Shown one piece after another: positions 38,245-48,939 of a stretch of DNA of 64,000 bases. This stretch comes from Blasia pusilla (taxonomy: Eukaryota > Marchantiophyta > Marchantiopsida > Blasiales), in the NCBI GenBank assembly GCA_050084515.1, contig CM114275.1, positions 12,524,001 through 12,588,000 of the forward strand, given 5' to 3'. Under the pieces are notes generated by a model, which had not been told where the DNA came from, ran no database searches, and saw nothing but the letters and a program-made list of their open reading frames with translations. Within the stretch, counting starts at the first letter, position 1. The number at the start of each line of letters is the position of its first letter. The position numbers were made by a program, and so were the translations under genes.

Positions 38245-38379
38245 ACATCTAGGACACATCCATCATCCCCGAGGAATCCTAATGAGAGGTGGCGTCTGAC
38301 ATGCCATATACCAACCTCTCAAACATCCATCACAGACTAGCATCGTGGCCGCACCACGAGCAGAACCACACAACATACA
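38245..38379 (-). pseudogene. PHD finger at the C-terminus of the gypsy integrase
   Basis: The spacing reads C-x2-C-x11-C-x2-C-x4-(H)-x2-C-x14-C-x2-C. Visible blocks are CMLCGS, MLVCDGCLRGW, MACQTPPL and WMCPRC. The W-x-MxC...TPPL and W-x-C-P-x-C arrangement is typical of PHD fingers, which read histone H3 tails. Two lesions are present: the zinc-ligand His is Tyr (codon 38308-38310), and a TGA (38263-38265) interrupts the frame just before WMCPRC. The deleted copy at about 48596-48655 keeps the His and has the same TGA. Confidence 0.85.
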
Positions 38380-39535
38380 ATGCAAGCCTGTAGGAACTAG
38401 TGTTAACCTCAGATCTACTGTACCATCAATGTTAGGAAGGTGACATGGCGCACAATAATGCACATGGTCCTTCCATACCATACCATCGCGTCCCTCCAGC
38501 AAGAGAACACTAGATGGCCAAACGTCACGCACTCTCAGGATAGTCCGATATGCAGTCATATCCAACGTCGTCACTGCCGTCCGCTGCAAGTAGACATAAT
38601 CTCCCTGATGAAACCTCCGGATAGTTGGTCGATAACCACCACCCCGAATAGTCGCATACCTCAACGTATCCCAATGTTGCGCAATCGCCAAGTTCTCGAA
38701 CGTCATGGGCATCACTCTCCGAAACAACTCAGCCCTCTGAGTACTTGCTCGTATCCATACATCTGGGTCATCAAGGTCCAGCACCTTGCTAGCATCTCGA
38801 AGAATGGCCGTTGGTAAATCTGGCTCTTGGCCGTAAAGTAGCAAGTACGGTGAAAAAGACGATAAGGATGTGTGCCTGCTGAATCTGTATCCCATCGCCA
38901 ACCACGGCAACTGGAGGTCCCAATCTCCTAGGTGACCTCTTTGCAAGCCATGCTTGCATAAACCCCTCTTCACCGTCTGCAAAACTCTCTCTGCTAATCC
39001 ATTTGCCTTGGGATGATCTCGCAAAGTCGTGCGGTGGTCGATCAGCGCCTGATCACACAAGGCCTGGAACTCACCACGAAACTCGGTACCCTGGTTTGTC
39101 AACACCTCAGCCGGTGTGCCATAATGACTCAGCACTCTGTCAAGGAAGGCATAAGCTACTCCCTCACTCGCTTGTTAGGCAATGCAACCAACTTGATCCA
39201 ATTCGAGAATGCTCGACCATCACCAACACATAACGACTGTGACGCTCCGTCAAAGGCTAAGGTCCTGCAAAATCCAAACTCCATCTATACCCTAAGCCCA
39301 TGATCGGTAATGCATGCAACTGTGGAGTCGGAGCATTGAACGATGCTCAGACCTGATCACAGACCATGCACCTAGCAACAAACTGTTGAACGTCAATCTG
39401 CATACCTTGCCACAAATACTGAATCTGGAGCAAGCTCTACGTCCGCTTCACCCCAAAGTGACCCAACTCCTCGTGGGCATGCTGCACTAGTCGTGCTCTC
39501 TACAAAGGATGCGGCACTACGCATACTCTGCCATC
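38245..39535 (-). pseudogene. Gypsy integrase (zinc-binding domain, core, C-terminal part)
   Basis: Zinc-binding segment at about 39350-39535 (QHAHEELGHFGVKRT, then CMVC). The core starts with LDFAGPL (first catalytic Asp), then VLTNQGTEF with Asn in place of the second Asp, then GLAERVLQTVKRGL with the Glu. The open frame 38263-39135 covers the second half of the core, the GPY/F-like region (HQGDYVYLQR) and the PHD finger. At least one frameshift lies between the first Asp and the open frame, near 39140-39230, and a stop follows HFGVKRT. Nonfunctional because of the Asp-to-Asn change and these breaks. Confidence 0.88.
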
Positions 39536-39813
39536 CTCCCAAACCCTCAAAACATGTGTCCCCTCCCAACGGAACGTGCCGGCCCATTTGTCAGGATCCG
39601 ATCCCGCTCTCTAGCACCCACGGTGCTCGCAACGCTACCAATACGAAGGTACTCCAAGACTACTCCATCATCATGAATATCTCGGCCATCCGTCGTCTCC
39701 TCACTGGCCTCGGGATCCAAGGACTCTCTACCAGACCTCGCCATCAAAGTCTCCACACTCTGGCTCTCCATAGCCAACATGCCTAAATAGGCTGATACGT
39801 GCCATGCTGGCAC

Positions 39814-41270
39814 TTACTCATCATCACTCTCTCCATGCCATCGAGCTCTAGTTGCATCTCGCTGACTCGGACATGGGTTACGACTCAACCCATCTGCATC
39901 CTGGTTGAGCGTCCCAGGTCTATGTACCACCTGAAAATCATACTCCTGCAACAACAGAGCCCATCTCGCAAGCATGATCAGTGATGATGGTAAAGGGTCT
40001 GCCGAATAAGTAACATCTAAAATGCGCGATAGCCCACACTGCAGCCAAGCACTCACCCTCATACGAACTGTACTTCGCCTCTACAGCGTTATTCGAGCGG
40101 CTAGCGTAAGCCACCACAAATTCTCTACCCTCATCATCATGCTAGGTGAGCACCGCAGCAAGCCCCAACATGCTCCAATCTGTGTGCAACTAAAAAGGGC
40201 GCCCCCTGATCGGTCTCCTCGAGATGGGCGCGGACGTCAACTTGTCCTTGAGCAACTGAAATGCTCGCTCCTGCTCATCCCCCCCAGTGCTACTCGTGAT
40301 CCACCTTGGTCAGCAAGGTTAGTGGCTTTGCAATCAAACTGAATCCCTTGACGTACCGCCAATAAAAGTTCGCCAATCCTATGAACGGGCAAACACGACT
40401 CATATCTATAGGCTGTGGAATGCGTGAGATAGCCTCTACCTTCGTCTACTGAACACCAAGGCCCCTTAGGTATATCGTATGACCCAAGTACTCAATCTGG
40501 TTGTAGAAGAACTTGCACTTGCCTGGATGTAGTTTCAGCCCATGTAATTGCAATCATCGAAACACCTCCTCTAGATGTCGCTCATGCTCCTCAATCATGG
40601 CGCTAAAGACTAAGATGTCATCAATATAACACCTAACAAAATCTAGGCCAGCCAAGATCCTATCCATGACCCTTTGAAACTCAGTTGGGGTGTTCTTTAA
40701 TCAAAATGGTAAGAACCGCCATTGGTACAAACAATCCTTCCTGTGAGGATCGATGCCCCAAAATGCCGTATTCTGCCTGTCCTCCAATCTGATAGGCAGT
40801 TGATGGTATGCGGCTCGCAGATCCAATGAATTGAAGACCGTTGCATGACCAATCGCATCAAAGATCTCCTCAAGGGTGGGCATGGCATACCTGTCGGACT
40901 TTGTCTGCCGATTGATAGGTCGGTAATCTCCATACATCCGCCTATCCGTCCAGTTGCCATGCACATCCTTCTTGGCAGGCATGACAATGGCAGATGCATA
41001 CTCCCCATGCGACATCTCCACTAGTCCTGCTCCGACCAAGTCCTAGCTCCTACTCTCAATCAGAGCCCTCTCCATATCACTGTACCTGTAGGGTCGTCGG
41101 AAGATCGGCGTATCACTCGACAACTCAATGCGGATCCCCAGTCCCTTCAACGTACCCAAATCCTCCATGCTAAACGCAAATCTGCTCCTATAACTCGCGA
41201 GGAAGTGATGTATCCGGCGCCCATCTCCTCCTGTCAACTTAGGGCCCATATCTGGCTCCCAAGTCTCCAT
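39814..41270 (-). pseudogene. Gypsy reverse transcriptase and RNase H
   Basis: The entry block (PIFRRPYRYSDMERALIE) and YGDYRPINRQT at about 40920 precede FNSLDLRAAYHQLPI, then FVRCYIDDILVFS with the catalytic YIDD codons at 40617-40628, then EYLGHTIYLRGLGV. RNase H follows with LHTDWSMLGLAAVL, then VAYASRSNNAVEAKYSSYE and AIAHFRCYLFG. It ends with ARWALLLQEYDFQVVHRPG and a DADGLSRNP block. A stop replaces the Gly of the PFG motif (40690 region). About a dozen residues appear deleted between ITDH and ARWALLL at about 39970. The linker after RNase H (EETTDGRDIHDD) matches the relic at 2.5-3.4 kb. Confidence 0.9.
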
Positions 41271-41629
41271 CGTGACTATGGTAGGACTCTCCAGCGCGGG
41301 TATCGGCGGTTGCTATGGTGCAACCCCGTCTCGAACAACAACACTCGGCCGCTCTCCTACAACCAACTGCAAACTCTGATCTCCTCCACGTGTAGTGCCC
41401 TGAACCACGCTCAATGCGGTGGCTATCATCTCATGATGTACATGCAAAACATCCCAAGAAGTCCAAGGGTGTCTCTCCCGATCTCCCCTGGTGTGTAGAT
41501 CTCCTCGGGTTTCGTCCCCAGCCACTACCTCCACCGTCTCGGTAGGCATGGGGCTCACCAATGCAACCGTTGTGATCTGTCGCGATCTCATATGGCGTTG
41601 CTCAGCCACTCCTAACTGAGGATCCATGT

Positions 41630-42598
41630 CAAGCAGTTCAGGTCCATCGCCTAACCCAAGACATGGCGTCGTGATGCCTCTGACACTGACGGTATTGCCA
41701 TCACTCCTATGGGAAATCTCACCACTTGCTCTCTCTTGTTGATATTGGGCTCCACCAATCGCTGAACCTGGTCATCCCAAACCAAGCCAAGACCGGCCTC
41801 CTTGTATGTATAGGAAGCGGGAAAACTCACAAACGTGGGCAAGGCTGCCCGCGGCCTGCCTACTATATTGACCACACTCAACGGTGGTCGATCATCCTGC
41901 CTCACTGCTTGTGATCGACGACCTGGATCCTGAATGGAATCCACTAACAAATACGAGGGGCGCTCCACTCTCGCATACGCCCTCCGTAACACCGCATGGG
42001 GCACCAAGTTGGTCCACCATAGACGCGGGCGATAGGCTCTAGAACCTACACTCGCCGCATCCAAGAACATTGCTAGGCCACTCTAGGAACGCACTTGATG
42101 AGCACTCGTCACCACGCGTGACATGGAGTCTCCTAAGATCGGCACATTCTCCAAAATGTAGGTTGGAGAACGAGACTAGTGCTCTTGCAACTGCTGTAAG
42201 ACCCTCAACATCTCCCAAAACAACTTGGACCGAGTGTCAACCAACCCGCTACCTCTTCCACTCGATTGGCCCTGACATGACCAACCGGCAATGACCAAAT
42301 CAATGGTCCCTACCCGCTCCAAGTTCTGCGCCCCCAACAACGAAATATCCCTCGATAGGGAACTCCACGCGATTTGCACGTGCTCATCTGCCATTCGTCG
42401 AAGCTCTTCTATCGAGCCCCATAACGACACCTCTCCTCCACGGAATGATGTGGCTACCATAACACTCCTCTCCATAGAAATGTTAGGAATGGGAGTATCC
42501 TCTGCATGGATATGTCCCTCAATCAAATCACTAGGCCAAGTGATGGCATTGCTAAATGCTGCTAAGGTCGCCATCTCTCCTGGTCGTCGCTCGATCAT
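41630..42598 (-). pseudogene. C5-cytosine DNA methyltransferase domain inside the gypsy polyprotein
   Basis: In one frame with the protease, the segment contains IDLVIAGWSCQGQSSG with the catalytic Cys codon at 42275-42277 (motif IV; Pro-Cys-Gln is Ser-Cys-Gln here), then DTRSKLFWEMLRVL. YILENVP follows at 42143-42151 (motif VI, ENV), then LDAASVGSRAYRPRLWWTNL at about 42061-42005 (motif VIII, R-x-R). Near the end are RHVLG-stop-AMDLN (motif X region). The length of about 320 codons fits a compact methyltransferase domain. Motif I (F-x-G-x-G, AdoMet binding) is not recognisable upstream, so part may be lost or divergent. In-frame TAG codons interrupt it at three or more places. Identification rests on motif order, not on a search. 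Confidence 0.87.
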
Positions 42599-42619
42599 TG
42601 CACCTGTGAATCAAATGGG

Positions 42620-43063
42620 TAATGAGCTAAGGCGCCCATCACTTGACTGCCATCCTGGTCTGTAGGACACTCACTCCTCCCAGTAATCCAGGAAAAACCC
42701 CATCGGGTATAACATTGCTCCACCAACCAAGACGTCGTAGGACTCTTCATCAGTCACTATCGCCTTGGCTCGTACCACGGACTCATCTGTAGGATGTCCC
42801 GGGCGAATCCTCACCATGACCTCCTATCGGGTGATATACTGTTTGGTACTCGCTCCACCCAAGGATGTCTGTATCAGGAATGGACAATGCTCCACATCGG
42901 CTCTCGTCAAGCCCAATCCTCTAAATGACGCTTTCCCCAACATTAGGGGTTGCGCTCTTGAATCCAACAAGATGCGATGCGGACTAAAAACTCTACCTCT
43001 AGGACTCACCAACTAGAAGACATCTCCTCGTTTATCAAGCAACACAACAGCAGGAGAAGCCAT
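42620..43063 (-). pseudogene. Gypsy aspartic protease
   Basis: RILLDSRAQPLMLGKA carries the active-site Asp (codon 42962-42964) in a D-S-R context rather than D-S/T-G. The beta-rich continuation has PFLIQTSLGG and SYDVLVGGAMLYPMGFFLDYW, as in the long proteases that precede methyltransferase-bearing gypsy polyproteins. Two TAG and two TGA codons interrupt it between 43030 and 42600. The frame starts upstream of an ATG at 43063 and differs from that of gag, so a frameshift or a separate start is involved. Confidence 0.78.
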
Positions 43064-43071
43064 GGCACACT

Positions 43072-44340
43072 CTATCGCGGGTCTAGCAAGCAACTCCGAC
43101 ATTCTAACAGCCGCAGCCTGCCATGAATCTGACGTGGACGGCCCGAGCATCCGCTCCAAGGGAGGTCCATCACCTCCTCTGCAATCACCTCTGAACGTGA
43201 TGCATGAAGCCCAACTCCGCGCTCACATAATGAAGCGGCCAGCCGAAAAGCCTCGACGGGCATATCCCCCAACGTCATAACATCGGAAGCAGAAAATAAA
43301 GGAGTGCGATACACAACGGTGGCCGCCCCCAACAACATGCTCGACACATGCCCCTCTTGAGCATCAACAATAGAAGTCGTCGCACTCGCTTCTCCCATTG
43401 CCCTACGTGCCTGCACACCAACATCACCAACTCTCCAAGAACTTTGATGAGGACCCATCGATGGGATCCTCATCGCTTCGGACAACATGAAAGATTGAGG
43501 AAGCCTAGTCTGTTTTCTGGCTTCCCTTCGTTGTGGATCCAACTCTACGGCTGCTCCACGCGTCACAACTGCGGTGGGCTCCATTTGGGAAACCCCACAC
43601 ATCCAACCAAGATCCTCCATATCTCTGGCTGCTCCATATGATGTCGATGCCACGGATCCAACATCGGGTAACCTCAATGCCATAGCAGCAATCTGCTCAT
43701 GTAGTTGTTGTATCTGAGTAGCCATCCGCGCGTCACATCTGGCGTCTCCCTCGGCACATCTAGGTGGTGGTACTCTACCTCCTTCACGGGCAGCTCCACC
43801 ACCCTGTCGGGCAACTCCAGCTCCTCGTCCCCCAACGGGACCACCTGGTGCACGATCTCTAGGCCCACCCAGACCTGCTACTCGCTTTGGTGTCCTCTCT
43901 GACCCTCGGTCTGGACGTAACTCAAGATGTAAACTGAAACACCTGGCGCGTGTATGACCATACCTCTGACAATAGTCACACTACGCGGTCCTCTACCCCG
44001 GTCGTCCATCTCGTACGCCCAACTGGTAGGACCACTCACAATGTGTGGCAATGTGCTCACAAACTCCTCTACACCCTCCCCCTTCTCTGACAATGACACA
44101 GAAGGAGGTTGAGGTGGTCCCTCATGTTGAGACCCTCAGAACCTCGTGCCACTCTGCGTAAAACCTCTAGAGCTACTCTCGGGTTCACCATCTCGCCTCT
44201 CAAAGTCCCAAACGGACGCCGTGATGACCCTCATGCCTCTCTCACCCGATCACTCTCAACCTTGCGAGTAATCCCTCAATCACTCCTCCCAAACATGCGG
44301 CACTCGATCTACACTATCCCTCCCCGAGACGTGTAACGTG
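43072..44340 (-). pseudogene. Gypsy gag with CCHC zinc knuckle
   Basis: A canonical C-x2-C-x4-H-x4-C knuckle (CDYCQRYGHTRARC) lies at about 43931-43972, immediately preceded by an in-frame TAG. Upstream (44340-43980) is a gag-like stretch with FERRDGEPE and EGVEEFVSTLP. Downstream is a basic, Gly/Arg-rich linker, then an open frame 43725-43072 that starts MATQIQQLHEQIAAM (coiled-coil-like). It is equivalent to the gag fragments in the deleted copy at 48.7-51.3 kb. Frames change at least once. Confidence 0.8.
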
Positions 44341-45721
44341 CGGCAAATCGACCAGGCTATCATCTCATTGACAACCTACCCTAAACACCGAACATCCCAC
44401 ATAGGTCTATGTACCATAAACCACATACGTGAATGATGCTCTCAGCATCCACACAACCCAATATCCCCAAATAAACTACCCAAATCCCAGAATCCCTCAC
44501 ACGTGCAGGATGAAGGACCAGAATGAGTAACCTGAACACATGTCGATGTCGCTCCTATGCAACTGCAAATCTCAACCCCAACTCGGCCGTGAAGACAACT
44601 CCTCCAATCAACAAGTCGTACTCCTCTCGTAATGACGCTACTCAACCTCCTCGATGTGCGGTGGAGGTCGAGTGGTCCGGTGCGGCACGCAACGGCTACA
44701 AACAACACGACACTCGGGAATGGGGTGCGAAACTCGGTGGCACACCCTCCTCAATCAGAAATTCACACGCTTTGCTCCTTAGTGAAGGAGCGGTTCCGCG
44801 ATCGAGACAATGCGATGTGACCACGAGCGGCACGGCGTAGCAATCGGCGGCGCGTTGTGGCTACGGGTGTCAGGGCACGGTACTCGATCGTCATCGAGCG
44901 GCTACCAATCACAACATAGCAGCATGAAATCAAAACTCAAACACCATAAGCGGAGGTCATCTGCCATCACTGGTTGATGACGAAACTGCGATAACGGTGG
45001 TGGCCAAAACAAAGTACGTGGAGGCAACGCAAGTCAGAGAATCAACGAACGTCGTGGAAGACCCTTTACTCCGTAATGGCGGCAATGGCAACCAAAGGGT
45101 GGACAATGGATGGTGGAATGTTGATGGTGATGGTTTACCGTTGATGGTGACGTCCGATCCGTGAAGGTGACGGTTGACCATTGACGATGATGGTTGATCG
45201 TTGACGGCGACGGCCGCCGCCGGCATGGCGGCTGGTTTAGGGTTTGAACAATTTAACCCTAAAACTCGCCTAGCAATGGCAGTTGCTGCACAGCTTTAGG
45301 ATCTACGACAACGTCAAAAAATATTTACAATCAGAAATTCCAATAAAAACTGACGGAGACAATCGTAAAGCCCAATGTCTCTTTCTCCTACACAAAATTT
45401 GGCAACGCTTCCGCGCTGATTTCTCCCAACAAAAATGTAAAACCTGTAAAAATACAAATAGCAAGCTATATGGTGCTCTCGAGAGCGCGGGCATGGGGCA
45501 ACCCGCCCCCATAATTAATCCCTATCAGCAATTGGCCAGCGCTTCTACGTGCCACTCTTCCACACAAAAAATCGGCAAATGCAAAGAACAATCAAAGCAG
45601 CCCTTGCTCAGGTGAGCACTCCCATGAGCCGCTGAACGGGGAATATAGTCCCCAACCTGCAAAAATAGGGAGTGACCAGCGAGCTCCCCCATGAAGCTCT
45701 CTCACTCTCTCATTCTCTCTT
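44341..45721 (-). other. Gypsy element 5' leader and gag N-terminal region
   Basis: Sequence between the right LTR core and recognisable gag. It aligns in part with 51.1-51.36 kb of the deleted copy (cgtactcctct...gatgtgcgg blocks). A stretch with direct gatggtgacggttgac-type repeats lies at about 45115-45215. No primer-binding site is recognised next to the LTR end. Confidence 0.5.
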
Positions 45722-46244
45722 TGTAAAGTAAGATCAAATCTCTCTCACAACACTATAGTTCTCACATGTGTGCACTGTCACATGTGTCTCTGAATGTCAA
45801 ACCAAACCCACTCTCCTAATGAGAAGCTTGGGTTACACACACACACAAGGCAAGCAAGACCATAGCTCCGCCGCCTCATGCCAAGAGGTTCAACAAAGAG
45901 AGAATAAGCTCTCAAACTCTCTCTCTTGGAGGTATACCCCCTTTCCTCTCCCAAGCCCTATCAATGGTAACCTATGCTCGCAAGTCACCTCCTTGGCTCT
46001 TGACCTGCTGTAGCGGATCAAGGGCCACTTCCCAAAGTGGAAAGTCAATTATCCCCAACATGGAAACTTACCCGAAATAGTAAGTTTCTCTATATGGCTC
46101 CAAATAAGCCGAAACGAAGGGGAAACTTGCTCTCTCAGGTTTCCCGGGGCCTCAACAGAACATTTTCGACCTCCGGGGGCTTGTTCCCCACTACACGTGC
46201 AGACGCTCTGCTAGATCCACCGATATATCCTAATAATCGTGACA
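45722..46244 (-). repeat. LTR core, right (5') copy
   Basis: 523 bases, plus strand tgtaaag...cgtgaca, so on the element's strand TGTCACG...CTTTACA with the expected TGT...ACA ends. It is the longest of four copies in the window. The A repeat is absent on its outer side, where a different gypsy relic begins at once. Confidence 0.82.
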
Positions 46245-46299
46245 GATTCGTAGGAAGTTGGTTCATTTGCTTGAGTAAATGAACATTGGAGGCCCCTCC

Positions 46300-46590
46300 T
46301 TTTTCATCTCTATAGCTCAGATAGATAGATCTACATGGTTATGCGTGGATTATAGAGCATTGAATAAAAAGGCATTGAGGACAAGTATCCATTGCCTTTG
46401 TCATATGACTTGCTTGATTCGGTAGAGGAAGTGAATAATTTTTCCAAGATAAGATGAAGATAAGGATATTATCACCTTGAGCTTTATGAGCAAAGGACTT
46501 GGGTTGGGTTCCAAGACCCAACTAGTCATTTGTTCTACAAAGAAGAGTCATATAAGATGTTACATGCATTTGATTGTGGAGTCTCATAAA
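46300..46590 (+). pseudogene. Second gypsy family, reverse transcriptase relic
   Basis: Plus-strand frames contain STWLCVDYRALNKKALRT and, in a shifted frame, YPLPLSYDLLDSVEEVNNFSK and GYYHLEL. These are the CVDYRALN, YPLP..LLD and FSKIDLxxGYHQI blocks of a Ty3/gypsy RT. It is distinct from the minus-strand element (YGDYRPINRQT). Frameshifted and truncated at both ends. Confidence 0.75.
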
Positions 46591-46823
46591 GTGCATACTA
46601 TTCCCTTAAGGATCCTTATCCCTAGCGCTTGATATACCTCACTTCATCACTAACCCAAGCCAAAGCACAGAGGTTGTCTGCAAGATGAATCTTGAATGAA
46701 TCTTAAAGATATCCTGGGTCACAACCTAAAACATGGCCAAACATGAACATATGGTTAATCCTTGTTTTGAGTAATGAGTAGGTAATAAGGAAGAATCTCT
46801 CTCCTTATAGGTGCGCCCCCCCC

Positions 46824-46831
46824 TATAAATA
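46824..46831 (+). promoter_or_regulatory. Candidate TATA box (TATAAATA)
   Basis: A strong TATAAATA after a nine-C run. No gene follows. It is probably the promoter of an unrecognised LTR or a chance match. Confidence 0.3.
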
Positions 46832-48595
46832 CTTCTGGATTTTTCTTATCCCCCTCTCCATCCTAAGTATCTAACCCGGACCAATACCTTTGGCCCTCGA
46901 CCAAAACGTGGATTGAAACTCCTGATATCACGTTTGCCTAGTTCCACCTCAAGATGACTTAGGTGAGTCTTAAAGATATCCTTTCCCTTTACCAAGATGA
47001 CATTGGATTCATGTTTCGTATGTTTCATCGCCAATTGCTCATCTTGACTCATGCCTTAACATCCCACAGTTGGTCTCACGACCATTTATGTTTTATGACT
47101 AGTCTCATGACATCGACAGACATCTTGATTATTCTACACTCCCAAGCCACTCACCCTCAATTAGGACTAAACTCAAGGGTAGCTTCCCTTCTTATTTTGA
47201 CCCTAATTCTTACGAGTGATTATGCCCCTTTCACCTAAGACTTATCTAAAGGCTATCATGTGTTTTACAGATTGCTATGCAACATACATTTTTGTCATCG
47301 ACTGTAAGCACAAATGCACAAGATGCCATACTCACTCATGGCATCTAAACACCAAGACAATCATGTACCAAAATTATAAGACTCTGGTAAGCCAACATAA
47401 GAACCTTAGTCTGAGAAGTGAGAATAACCCCTAAGGCCCTTCTCCCCTCTTTATATACTCTTTGAGTGATCCCTTCCCAATATATCCATGATCAATAAGA
47501 TTGAATCTATCTCATCTCTTCTCGTTGGGCATGCAATTAATTTTCTTATATGCTTGCCATATGTCCTTCTATCCATATGCACCATCATGTATGTGCCGGA
47601 TATCCATATCTAAATTTTTTTAACTTATTTGCTTCTCATCTTCCACATCATCTCTTTATCCTCATGCGGTCCCCAATCCTCTTAATCCTTTTGGTCCAAT
47701 CCTAAATAATGCACTTCTATCCTTAATGATTCCTCTAACTTATTCTTTACTAAGTCTTATCTTATTACAAAAATATCTCCAAAAAATCAAGATCTCCCAA
47801 AGCTCTCAAACAAAATCCATTCGAACCAATCTCACTCTCATGATGAGAGACTCGAGTTGCTCATCAGGTAGGGAAGGCCATAGCTTTGCCACTTCACGCC
47901 AAGAGATTCAACAGAGAGAGAATGAGCTCGAAAGCTTTTTCTCTTTGGGTATACCCTTTCCCTTTTCCAAATTCTATCCACGGTAATCTATGCCCGCAAG
48001 TTATCTTCTTAGCTCTTGACTTGTTGTAGGGGCTCAAGGGCCAATTCCAAAAAAGGAAAGGAAATTATGTTCACAATAAGACTTTACCTAAAATAGTAAG
48101 TTTCTCAATATAGCTTTAAATGAGCCAAAATGAAAAGAAGACTTACTCTCTTAGATTGCTCGAGTCCTTAGTAGGCCATCCTCTATCTCAAGAGGTTGTT
48201 CTCGAATCTCCTCAAAGACGCCCTATGAATGCTTTTTGATCCATTCTAAAAGGCATGATAGTTGCCATGCATATATATATCAATACACAACATATATTGT
48301 TGTCACCAACTATAAGCATAAATAAACAAAATACCATACTCACTCATGATATTTAAACAACGAGAGATTGTGTATCAAAACATCTCTAATCGTCCCCATA
48401 GTTGGTGGTCAAGCTAAGTATCTCTAATTACATATAGCCATCTATCCTTACCATGACACACATCTATATGACAGTAAGAGCAAATTTGAAAAGGTTAGGA
48501 GCGCACGTGGCTCCATTGTTAGTCACCTTCTTATCATCCATGTCACTAACGCAAGTCTAGATCTATGATTACCTAGTACCTATCCTATATACATC

Positions 48596-48655
48596 TGGGA
48601 CACATCCATCATCCCCAAGGAATCCTTGTGAAAGGTGGCGTTAGACATGCCATGT
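48596..48655 (-). pseudogene. PHD finger remnant with the zinc-ligand His retained
   Basis: The minus strand reads HMACLTPPF, then RIPWG-stop-WMCPRC. This is the C-terminal half of the PHD finger seen at 38245-38379. The His is intact here and Tyr there. The TGA before WMCPRC is shared by both copies. Confidence 0.82.
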
Positions 48656-48939
48656 GCTTTTCCCATCACCCGTTGTGTCTACACACCAACAACATCCAAC
48701 CTCCGTTAACTCTAATCAGGACCTATCAATTAGTTTCTCATCACCTTGGACAAAGTAATAACTAAGGAGGTGTGGTTTGTTTCTAGTCCCTCTTCGTGGA
48801 TCAAACTCTTTGGTTGCTCCATGAGTAACGATAGCAATTTCCTCCATTTGTGCAGTCTTGGACATCCAACTAAGATCCTCCATATCTTTGGATGCTCCAT
48901 ATGAGGTCAATGCCATTGACCTAGCATTTGGTAACCTCA

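Larger units (their letters stand above)
37367..46244 (-). mobile_element. Ty3/gypsy retrotransposon with DNA methyltransferase and PHD modules (decayed)
   Basis: A near full-length minus-strand element. Order from right to left: LTR copy (46244-45722), leader, gag with CCHC knuckle, protease, C5-cytosine methyltransferase, reverse transcriptase, RNase H, integrase HHCC and core, PHD finger, purine-rich tract (minus strand AGGGGGGCG, 38055-38063), then A repeat and LTR copy (37924-37464). Domain order protease-RT-RNase H-integrase places it in Ty3/gypsy. Two additions are unusual: a methyltransferase between protease and RT, and a PHD finger after integrase. The copy cannot be active: premature stops in every domain, frameshifts in gag, RNase H and integrase, and an integrase catalytic Asp changed to Asn. 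Confidence 0.9.

Noticed and set aside
38245-38379. Chromodomain at the integrase C-terminus
   Set aside because: The paired Cys spacing and TPPL/CPRC blocks fit a PHD finger. No aromatic-cage chromodomain pattern is seen.
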